DNA of 64,000 nucleotides from Roseivivax marinus (GTDB taxonomy: Bacteria > Pseudomonadota > Alphaproteobacteria > Rhodobacterales > Rhodobacteraceae). The notes below the pieces were generated by a model. The model saw nothing but the letters and a program-made list of their open reading frames with translations. It did not search any database and was not told where the DNA came from. The position numbers and the translations under genes are program-made. Location: assembly GCF_900109705.1 (NCBI RefSeq), contig NZ_FOAI01000007.1, positions 162,216 through 226,215 on the forward strand, given 5' to 3'. Shown in pieces: positions 36,303 to 43,160 of the stretch (position 1 is the first letter of the stretch; every line of letters begins with the position of its first letter).

Positions 36303-37250
36303 ATGCAAGAGCGCCGCCTGAACCTTCCGCTCAATCCGCTCCGGGCGTTCGCCGTGGCGTCGCGGCACAAGACATTCACCGCCGCCGCGCGCGAACTGGG
36401 CGTGAGCCAGGTGGCGATCAGCCGGCAGATCACGATCCTCGAGGACTACCTGAATGTCAGCCTGTTCGAACGGGGGGCGCGCTCGGCCAAGCTGACCGAC
36501 GTGGGCCGCGCCTTCGGGCTCGAGATCGCGGGCCTTTTCGACGATCTCGAACGGGCGACGCAGCGCATGATCACGCGCGAGACCGAGAGCACGGTGAACC
36601 TGCGCGTCCACCCGACGATGGCGCATCACTGGCTGATGCCCAAGCTCAACGACTTCACCCGCGCGCATCCGGACATCCGGGTGCGCTTCGACACGAGGGT
36701 CGAGCCGCTGGACTTCCGCGGCACGCATCTCGATGTGGCGGTGCAGCTCGGCACCGGCGCCTGGCGCGACGCGCGCTGCCGCAAGCTTTTCGACGAGGAT
36801 GTCGACGTCGTCTGCAGCGAGGATTACCTCGCCACGATGCCGAAGCTCGACGCGCCCGACGACGTGACCGAGGGCGAGCTTCTGCATTCGCGCTACCGCC
36901 GCCGGGCCTGGGAATTCTGGGCGGACGCGGTGGGCGTGTCGGTGGACTACAACCGCGGGACCGAGTTCGACACCTCGCTCCTGACCTTCTCGGCCGCGCA
37001 GCAGGGCTTCGGCCTCGCCATCGGCCAGCTTGGCCTGCTCGACGACCTGATCGCCGAGGGCAAGCTGGTGCGTCCTCTCGAAATGCGGATCCCCACCGGC
37101 GCGGCGTTCTACGTCGTCTGGCCGACCACGGTGTCGGTCAACGTGAAGACCAAGAAGTTCATAGACTGGCTTCTGGACGTGGTGGGTCAGCCGCGGGAGT
37201 TCTTCACGTCCACGCCGGCGTCCGCGACCGCCGCCGCCCGTCCGGCCTGA
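36303..37250 (+). CDS. LysR family transcriptional regulator (GcvA-like)
   Basis: A 315-residue LysR regulator. The helix-turn-helix spans about residues 10-70 (LRAFAVASRHKTFTAAARELGVSQVAISRQITILEDYL), and the effector domain has the GcvA-like sequence 'VNLRVHPTMAHHWLMPKLNDF'. The start ATG 36303 is well placed after AAGGG (about 14 bases). It is divergent from the AbrB/dehydrogenase operon and ends three bases from the convergent PaaG-like gene. It is the only regulator in the 30.9-49.6 kb catabolic block and therefore the best candidate to control it. Confidence 0.92.
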   Translation: MQERRLNLPLNPLRAFAVASRHKTFTAAARELGVSQVAISRQITILEDYLNVSLFERGARSAKLTDVGRAFGLEIAGLFDDLERATQRMITRETESTVNLRVHPTMAHHWLMPKLNDFTRAHPDIRVRFDTRVEPLDFRGTHLDVAVQLGTGAWRDARCRKLFDEDVDVVCSEDYLATMPKLDAPDDVTEGELLHSRYRRRAWEFWADAVGVSVDYNRGTEFDTSLLTFSAAQQGFGLAIGQLGLLDDLIAEGKLVRPLEMRIPTGAAFYVVWPTTVSVNVKTKKFIDWLLDVVGQPREFFTSTPASATAAARPA

Positions 37251-37253
37251 GTC

Positions 37254-38069
37254 CTACTTGCCGGATTTCTTGAGGAAGTCCTCGACCGACGCGCGGTGTT
37301 CGGCCGTGGTGTAGCAGATCGCCTGCGCCTCGCGGCCAAGCGCGAAGATCTCGTCGTCCGAGCTCTCGAACGTCCTGTCGAGAATCGACTTGGTCAGCGC
37401 GATGGCCGCCGGGGCGCCGTGGCTGAGCTCCTCTGCCCAGGCCTGGGCGGCGGCCTGCAACGCGTCCGGCTCGGCCAGGCGGTCCACAAGTCCGAGCCCG
37501 AGCGCCTCCTCGGCCTCGACCACGCGGCCGGTCAGGATCAACTCCTTCGCCTTCGGCAGCCCCACCCGACGCGGCAGGAAATACATGCCGCCTCCGTCCG
37601 AGACGAGGCCGCGCTTGATGAAGCTCATGCAGAGTTTGGCGCCCGAGGCCGCGATGATGAAATCGCCCGCAAGCGCCATATCGAGGCCCAGTCCGAAGGC
37701 CGCGCCGTTGACCGCCGAGATCACCGGCTTCGACATGCCGTGGATGACGGCGATGCCGCGATGGGTGCGCTTCTGCCGCTGCCAGCCATTGAAGGCGACC
37801 TTGCCTGCGGGTGCCTCCAGCCGGTCGCGCATCCCCCCTATGTCGCCGCCCGAACAGAAGCCCTTGCCGGCCCCCGTCAGGATAACCCCCCGAACCTCCG
37901 GGTCGGCGTCGGCCCACTCGAAGGCCGCGATCAGTTCGGCGCGCATCTGGTCGTTGATGGCGTTGCGCACCTCGGGCCGGTCGAGCGTGATCGTTGCGAT
38001 GCCGTTCGTGAGGCTCACGGTGACAAAGTCCGCGGACGGGGTGCCGGAAGGCGGGCTCTGGTCGTTCAT
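37254..38069 (-). CDS. Enoyl-CoA hydratase/isomerase family protein, PaaG-like
   Basis: A 271-residue crotonase-fold protein. Oxyanion-hole segments are FCSGGDIGGM and NGAAFGLGLDMALAGD. Both hydratase glutamates are replaced: Asp130 at the first position and Phe150 at the second. Instead Asp158 stands in GLVSDGGGMYFLPRRVG, closely resembling the GLVPDSGG...LPR motif of PaaG isomerases. An isomerase (double-bond shift or ring-oxepin type) is thus more likely than a hydratase. Its start overlaps the MmgE/PrpD stop by four bases (ATGA), so both are translated together. Confidence 0.87.
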   Translation of the reverse strand: MNDQSPPSGTPSADFVTVSLTNGIATITLDRPEVRNAINDQMRAELIAAFEWADADPEVRGVILTGAGKGFCSGGDIGGMRDRLEAPAGKVAFNGWQRQKRTHRGIAVIHGMSKPVISAVNGAAFGLGLDMALAGDFIIAASGAKLCMSFIKRGLVSDGGGMYFLPRRVGLPKAKELILTGRVVEAEEALGLGLVDRLAEPDALQAAAQAWAEELSHGAPAAIALTKSILDRTFESSDDEIFALGREAQAICYTTAEHRASVEDFLKKSGK

Positions 38070-39454
38070 GGGGCAGTCCTTTCTGCGGTCTTCTCGTGGG
38101 CGGCGTGGCTCTGGCGAAGGGGAATCGGGCCGGGAAGGGCGTTCTCCTCGAGGATCCTGCGCCGCAGCGCGTCCCGCGCCGGGGCCTCCAGCGCGCTCGC
38201 GGCCAGCTCGTCGAACTTGGCGATCAGCTCGACATCGGAAAGCGGATCGTCGGGATCGCCCTTGCGCGTCTGCTGGTGATGCTCGAGCATGCGGCCGTCG
38301 CGCAGCGTGATGCGCAGCCGGGCCTGCCGGCGGCGCGGGTAGAGCGCGGCGATTTCCGGGTCCTCGTGAACGCGCACGCGGGTCATGGTCTCGCGAATGT
38401 CGGGCCGGGCCAGCGCGTCGTCGGCGAAGGCGGCCAGTCGGACCTCGTCCAGGTGCAGGAGCGCGCCGACGCAATACTGGACGCTGAAGCGCGCGTCGCG
38501 GGCGCTCTCCACCCGAAGCCGGTCGCAGATCGAGGCGGTGGGCCCGTAGCCGTGGACCTCGATCGTCTCGACGTCTTCCGGGGCAAAGGGTGTCTCCGCC
38601 CGCATTGCCCGCAGGCCGTCCAGTGTGGGAAAGATGTGGCCGCAGCAGCCGTGGTTCTTGAACGTCATCGCCGAGATGGGCGTCCACTCTCCGAGGCCCG
38701 CCAGCGCGGTGTTCCAATCGCCGGTGCTGTCGCTGGTGGCCGCGGCATAGCCGTGGGGCGCGTGCAGACTGTCGAGTGATCCGGTCAGGCCGGCGCGGGC
38801 GGCTTGGCCCGCGAGGACGCCGGCCTCGGCCGCATGGCCGCAATGGAGTGCCTTGGTCAGACCGTCGCCCTGCACGTTCTCCTGGTGACCGCCGGCAAAG
38901 CTCGTGGCAATGGCGATGGCGTGGGCGATCCCCTCGGCGTCGCAGTCGAGGAGCATCGCGGTCGCGGTGGCCGCGCCCATCGTTCCGACCGTGCCGGTGA
39001 TATGCCAGTTTCGGTAGTGGCTCGGCTGCAGCGCCATGGCCATACGGCAGCCGACCTCGTAGCCGCCGATCACCGCCCGCTGGAAGGCATCGAACGACTT
39101 GCCTTCGGCCTGCGCCACGGCCAGCGCCGCCGAGATCGTCGGGCTGCCGGGATGGTAGCCGCCGTCGCGGAAGATGTCGTCGAACTCGGCGGTGTGGCTC
39201 GCCGTTCCGTTCAGGAGCGCCGCGTCCCGTGCGCTGCCGGCGCGTCCGTCGACATAGCTGATCGCACCACCGGGGCCCCGCGCGGAAGCAAGCGTCGCGG
39301 AGAGCGCGACCGCCGGTCCCTCGACGCAGCCGGGCAGCATCGACGCAGCCCAGTCGAGCACCGCGCGCCGGGTGTCCCACGCGGTCGCATCGTCGATCGG
39401 CGCGGCGCGCCAGTTCGCGGCAGCTCCGGCCAGTGTGGTCAACGGGTTGGTCAT
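38066..39454 (-). CDS. MmgE/PrpD family protein
   Basis: A 462-residue protein of the MmgE/PrpD family, of normal length. The all-helical N-terminal domain contains ASHTAEFDDIFRDGGYHPGSPTISAALAVA, and HITGTVGTMGAATATAMLLDCD follows. The lid domain has KNHGCCGHIFPTLDGL. Family members include 2-methylcitrate dehydratase and cis-aconitate decarboxylase, so a hydratase/dehydratase or decarboxylase on a polycarboxylate is expected. The start ATG 39454 follows AGAGGAACCCG. It heads the minus-strand operon with the PaaG-like gene and has a candidate operator about 70 bases upstream. Confidence 0.9.
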   Translation of the reverse strand: MTNPLTTLAGAAANWRAAPIDDATAWDTRRAVLDWAASMLPGCVEGPAVALSATLASARGPGGAISYVDGRAGSARDAALLNGTASHTAEFDDIFRDGGYHPGSPTISAALAVAQAEGKSFDAFQRAVIGGYEVGCRMAMALQPSHYRNWHITGTVGTMGAATATAMLLDCDAEGIAHAIAIATSFAGGHQENVQGDGLTKALHCGHAAEAGVLAGQAARAGLTGSLDSLHAPHGYAAATSDSTGDWNTALAGLGEWTPISAMTFKNHGCCGHIFPTLDGLRAMRAETPFAPEDVETIEVHGYGPTASICDRLRVESARDARFSVQYCVGALLHLDEVRLAAFADDALARPDIRETMTRVRVHEDPEIAALYPRRRQARLRITLRDGRMLEHHQQTRKGDPDDPLSDVELIAKFDELAASALEAPARDALRRRILEENALPGPIPLRQSHAAHEKTAERTAP

Positions 39455-39522
39455 CGGGTTCCTCTGCGTGGTTCGGCCCCTCGGTGGCGCGGTGTCCCCA
39501 TCCTCGGACACCGGCCGCCCGT

Positions 39523-39551
39523 TTCAACTGACGCTTTGTTCTGCTCAGCCT
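39523..39551 (-). promoter_or_regulatory. Candidate shared operator upstream of the MmgE/PrpD gene
   Basis: Read on the minus strand: AGGCTGA, 15 bases, AGTTGAA, ending 68 bases before the MmgE/PrpD start. It matches the element upstream of the TctB-type gene in sequence, order, orientation and distance. Confidence 0.4.
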
Positions 39552-39581
39552 GCGCAACCGTTAGTCTGCCGCCGCGCACGG

Positions 39582-40379
39582 TCAGCCCCTCTTGAGCAGC
39601 AGGCCGCCGTCCACGGGCAGAAGGACGCCGGTGATGTAGCGGGCTTCGTCCGAGGCGAGAAACACCGCCGCGTCGGCCACGTCCCAGGCCGATCCCATGA
39701 ACCCCATGGGCACCAGCGCGTCCCGCTCGGCCCGGATCTCGTCGCGGCTGCGGCCGCTTTCCTGCGCCCGGCGCTCGATCGCCATGGGCGTGTCGATCAG
39801 CCCCGGCACGAGGACGTTGGCGCGCACCCCCGCGGCGGCGTTTTCGGCCGCGACGTGCTGGGTGAAGGTGTTTATCGCGCCCTTCGAGGTCTTGTAGGCC
39901 ACGGTTGGACGTGCGGAAAGCGACGAGGTCGACGAGATGTTGATGATCGCCCCCGCACCCTGCGCCCGCATCACCGGCAAGGCGTGCTTGCACATCATGA
40001 ACATCGACTTGAGGTTCAGCGTCATGATCCCGTCCCAAACCTCGGCATCCAGATCGCTGGTGGGCCGGTCTCCCTTGGACATGCCGACGTTGTTGTGAAG
40101 GATGTCGAGGCGGCCGTATCGGTCGCAGGTGGTCTCGATCACGCGGCGGCAGGCGTCCTCGTCGGTCACGTCGGCCGCGCAGACCGTGGAAGCGCCGGCA
40201 TCGTCGCCCATCTGCTCCAGCGTGTCGCGGGCCCAGTCGCCGTTGCGGTCCACGAGAAGGCAGGTCGCGCCCTCCTGTGCGAAGCGCAGCGCGGTGGCCC
40301 GGCCGTTGCCCGGCGTCGTGCCGGGCTGTTGTCCCGCCCCGGTGATGATGGCGATCTTGTCGGCCAGCCTGCGTGCCAT
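39582..40379 (-). CDS. SDR family oxidoreductase (extended glycine loop)
   Basis: A 265-residue SDR. Tyr/Lys are in YKTSKGAI, Ser in NISSTSSL, and a HNNVG motif and C-terminal YITGVLLPVDGG complete the fold. The glycine loop is lengthened (TGAGQQPGTTPGNGRA), as in the SDR at 29.5 kb, and strand 2 ends with an acidic residue (LLVDRNGD), suggesting NAD(H). It lies on the minus strand between the MmgE gene and a 413-base divergent region facing the PrpF gene. It probably acts on a hydroxy-acid or hydroxyacyl intermediate of the same pathway. Confidence 0.9.
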   Translation of the reverse strand: MARRLADKIAIITGAGQQPGTTPGNGRATALRFAQEGATCLLVDRNGDWARDTLEQMGDDAGASTVCAADVTDEDACRRVIETTCDRYGRLDILHNNVGMSKGDRPTSDLDAEVWDGIMTLNLKSMFMMCKHALPVMRAQGAGAIINISSTSSLSARPTVAYKTSKGAINTFTQHVAAENAAAGVRANVLVPGLIDTPMAIERRAQESGRSRDEIRAERDALVPMGFMGSAWDVADAAVFLASDEARYITGVLLPVDGGLLLKRG

Positions 40380-40792
40380 GACGGTCCCCCGGAGCGAATT
40401 GCGTTTCCCTCTGCGTAGCGCGACGGGGCGGCGGGCGAACCTGACCAGAACTCAGGTTTGACCAAGCGCCGATCCGGTGCCGGCCGCGCGGGCCGCCCGC
40501 ACGCGCATGGCGCCACCGTCCCGGCAGACGCTCCGAACGCATGGAAAACAATGGTCAAAGGGTGGGCGGCGGAGCCTGACGTCCATGCGCGCCGGCCGCG
40601 GCGACACCTGATCTCTGGTTATGGCTCCGTCACAACCTGTCACTTTCCGGGGGCGGTCTTTCCCGGTCTACCTGAGTGCGGAGGAGAGGTGCGCGGATCG
40701 CGGTGCGGCACCAGAGGACGCGGGAGGACACCCATGAGACCCATATCCCGAGCATTCGCGGCCCGGCGGGCTTGCGCCAAGGTGGCGATGCG
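40380..40792. other. Divergent promoter region between SDR and PrpF genes
   Basis: 413 bases without a supportable gene. It must hold promoters for the minus-strand SDR and the long plus-strand PrpF-to-ligase operon. The one clear element is the perfect palindrome at 40438-40458. GC content stays high apart from short AT-rich patches around 40550 and 40615. Confidence 0.5.
40438..40458. promoter_or_regulatory. Perfect palindromic operator AACCTGA-N7-TCAGGTT
   Basis: A 21-base exact dyad 58 bases upstream of the minus-strand SDR start, within the divergent region. It contains T-N11-A spacing compatible with a LysR-type regulator. A GntR-type site is another possibility. Confidence 0.5.
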
Positions 40793-41956
40793 ATGACGAC
40801 AGCCCTCAACATGCGCGGCATCGACACGCGGATCATCCGGGGCGGATCGTCCAAGGGCGTCTATCTTGACGTCCGCGACCTGCCGCCGCCGGGACCGGAG
40901 CGCGACGCGATCGTGCTGCGGGTCTTCGGTTCGCCCGACCGGCGCCAGATCGACGGCCTCGGCGGCGCCGACAAGCTGACCAGCAAGGTCGCGGTGATGG
41001 GGCCGCCCACCCGCGACGACTGCCATATCGACTACTTCTTCGGGCAGGTGAACACCGAACTGCCGCGCGTGGACTGGTCGTCGAACTGCGGCAACCTCTC
41101 GGCGGGCGCGGCGCTTTACGGCGCGCTCACCGGCGCGGGCCGGGTCGTGGGCGACACGGCCTACGTCAACGTGCACCAGGTGAACACCGGGCGGCGCCTC
41201 GTGACCACGGTTCCGATGAAGGACGGCGCACCCGCGGTCGAGGGCGATTTCGAGATCGGCGGCGTGCCGGGAAGCGGTCCGCGCATCGACGTGGACTTCG
41301 CAGATTTCGCTGGCTGCGCGCTGGGCGGCGGTCTCCTGCCCACCGGTCAGCCGCGCGACCGGTTCGACGTGCCGGGCATCGGCCCGCTGGATGTGAGCGT
41401 GGTCGACATGGCCAATCTGCTGTTCTTCGTGCGGGCCGAGGACATCGGCATGGATCCGACAGCGTCCATCTGGGACATGCAGGCCGACACGGCGCTCGTT
41501 GCAAGTCTCGAGGCGGTGCGGAAGGCAGTTTCGGCCGAGATCGGCTTCATTACCGGGCCCGAGGCCGACGAGACCCTGCGCGTCAGCACGAACCCGTTGA
41601 TCTTTGCCGTGGCGCCGCCCACCGCCTACGCCGCGAACGACGGCCGGCCCGTGGCACCGGGCGACCACGACATATTCGCCCGCTCGCTGGCACGGTTCGA
41701 GTTCTCCAAGGCCTATCCCGGCTCGGGCGCGGCCGGAACGTCGGTGGCCGTGGGTGTGCCCGGCACCCTGCCGCACGAGGCGGCGGCCGGCCTCGATACC
41801 GACTCCGGCGCCTACACCTTGCGCGTCGGCCACCCCGGCGGCGTGCTGGAGGTCGCGGCCGAGGTCCGGCCCGGCGACGGCGGCCATGACGTGCGCCGCG
41901 CCCTGATCGGTCGCACCGCGCGCCTGCTCATGCACGGCACCGCCTATTATCCCTAA
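40793..41956 (+). CDS. PrpF family isomerase (aconitate / oxalomesaconate tautomerase-like)
   Basis: A 387-residue protein of the PrpF (DapF-fold) family. RIIRGGSSKGVYLDVRDLP opens the first domain; GSPDRRQIDGLGGADKLTSKVAV and the catalytic-site SSNCGNLSAGA follow. The second half mirrors it with YPGSGAAGTSVAVG. Family members isomerise double bonds in aconitates, methylaconitate or 4-oxalomesaconate (LigU). The start ATG 40793 follows AAGGTGGCGATGCG. It is the first gene of the plus-strand operon leading to acyl-CoA dehydrogenase and two CoA ligases. A role in shifting the double bond of the imported acid before CoA activation is inferred. Confidence 0.88.
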   Translation: MTTALNMRGIDTRIIRGGSSKGVYLDVRDLPPPGPERDAIVLRVFGSPDRRQIDGLGGADKLTSKVAVMGPPTRDDCHIDYFFGQVNTELPRVDWSSNCGNLSAGAALYGALTGAGRVVGDTAYVNVHQVNTGRRLVTTVPMKDGAPAVEGDFEIGGVPGSGPRIDVDFADFAGCALGGGLLPTGQPRDRFDVPGIGPLDVSVVDMANLLFFVRAEDIGMDPTASIWDMQADTALVASLEAVRKAVSAEIGFITGPEADETLRVSTNPLIFAVAPPTAYAANDGRPVAPGDHDIFARSLARFEFSKAYPGSGAAGTSVAVGVPGTLPHEAAAGLDTDSGAYTLRVGHPGGVLEVAAEVRPGDGGHDVRRALIGRTARLLMHGTAYYP

Positions 41957-42001
41957 CCGCACGCCGCCACCCGGCACGACATCTCCGAGGAACACGACCC
42001 C

Positions 42002-43147
42002 ATGCATTTCGGCCTGACCGACGACCAGACCGCCCTGTCCGAAGCCGTGCGCAGTTTCGCCCGGAAAGAGCTTGCCGACGGCGCGCTCGACCGGGCCCAT
42101 GCCTCCGAGTTTCCCTGGGACGTGGCCCGTCAGCTGTCCGAAATGGGCCTCATGGGTATCACCGTGCCGGAGGCGGATGGCGGCGTCGGCGGGTCGCTGA
42201 TGGACGCGGTGCTGGCGATCCAGGAACTGGCGCTGGTCTGTCCCAAGAGCGCCGACATCGTGCAGGCTGGCAACTTCGGCCCGATCCGGACCTTCGCGGA
42301 ATACGCCAGTGACGCGCAGAAGGACCGTTGGCTGCCGAAGCTCCTGTCGGGCCAGATGCTGATCTCGCTGGGGATGAGCGAGCCCGACGCGGGCTCTGCG
42401 GTCACCGAACTCAAGACCTCCGTGCGCGAGGAGGGTGAGCACGTGGTCGTCAACGGCTCCAAGGTATTCTCGACCCACTCGCCCACAGCCGAACTGTTCC
42501 TGATCTACGTCCGCTTCGGTCCCGGCACCGGCAATATCGGCTCGGTCCTGGTCGAGCGCGGCACGCCGGGGTTCACTGTCGGCCAGCCGTCGCGCTTTCT
42601 CAGCGGCGAGGAATGGTCGCCCCTCTACTTCGAGGATTGCCGCATCCCGAGGGAGAACGTCCTGCTCGGCCCCGGCGGCTTCAAGAAGCAGATCGCCGGC
42701 TTCAACGTCGAACGCATCGGCAACGCGGCGCGGGCGCTGGCACTCGGGCGGCATGCCTACGAGGTCGCGAGGCAGCATGTCACCGACCGCACCCAGTTCG
42801 GCAAGCCGCTCTGCGAGTTCCAGGGCCTGCAATGGAAATTCGCCGAGATGGCCGTGCGCCTCGATGCCGCGCAGCTCCTGCTCTACAGGGCCGCGAGCGG
42901 GGCGGATGACGGCCTGCCGTCGGCCTACGACACGACGGTGGCCAAGCTTGCCTGCAACGAGGCCGGCTTCCACGTGGCGAACGAGGCGATGCAGGCCATG
43001 GGCGCCTACGGCTACAGCACCGAGAGCCTCGTGGAATACTGCGTCAAGCGCACCCGCGGTTGGATGATCGCGGGTGGGTCGATCGAGATTCTCAAGAACC
43101 GTATCGCCGAGCACGTGTTCGAGCGCCGCTTCGATCAGCGGGCCTGA
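42002..43147 (+). CDS. Acyl-CoA dehydrogenase
   Basis: A 381-residue flavoenzyme of normal length. FAD/substrate motifs are LISLGMSEPDAGSAVTELKT and QFGKPLCEFQGLQWKFAEMA. The usual MCAD-type catalytic Glu near the C-terminus (YEGTSEI) is replaced by IAGGSIEI. A Glu occurs instead at position 237 in FNVERIGNAARA, the place used by isovaleryl-CoA and long-chain dehydrogenases. It would introduce a 2,3-double bond into an acyl-CoA, possibly branched. It lies 45 bases after the PrpF gene and 13 bases before the first ligase gene. Confidence 0.92.
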   Translation: MHFGLTDDQTALSEAVRSFARKELADGALDRAHASEFPWDVARQLSEMGLMGITVPEADGGVGGSLMDAVLAIQELALVCPKSADIVQAGNFGPIRTFAEYASDAQKDRWLPKLLSGQMLISLGMSEPDAGSAVTELKTSVREEGEHVVVNGSKVFSTHSPTAELFLIYVRFGPGTGNIGSVLVERGTPGFTVGQPSRFLSGEEWSPLYFEDCRIPRENVLLGPGGFKKQIAGFNVERIGNAARALALGRHAYEVARQHVTDRTQFGKPLCEFQGLQWKFAEMAVRLDAAQLLLYRAASGADDGLPSAYDTTVAKLACNEAGFHVANEAMQAMGAYGYSTESLVEYCVKRTRGWMIAGGSIEILKNRIAEHVFERRFDQRA

Positions 43148-43160
43148 GGTGGGATACGAC

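Noticed and set aside
36303..37250. LysR regulator as part of a glycine-cleavage (GcvA) system
   Set aside because: The likeness to GcvA is only at family level and no gcv genes are nearby; context ties it to the catabolic block.
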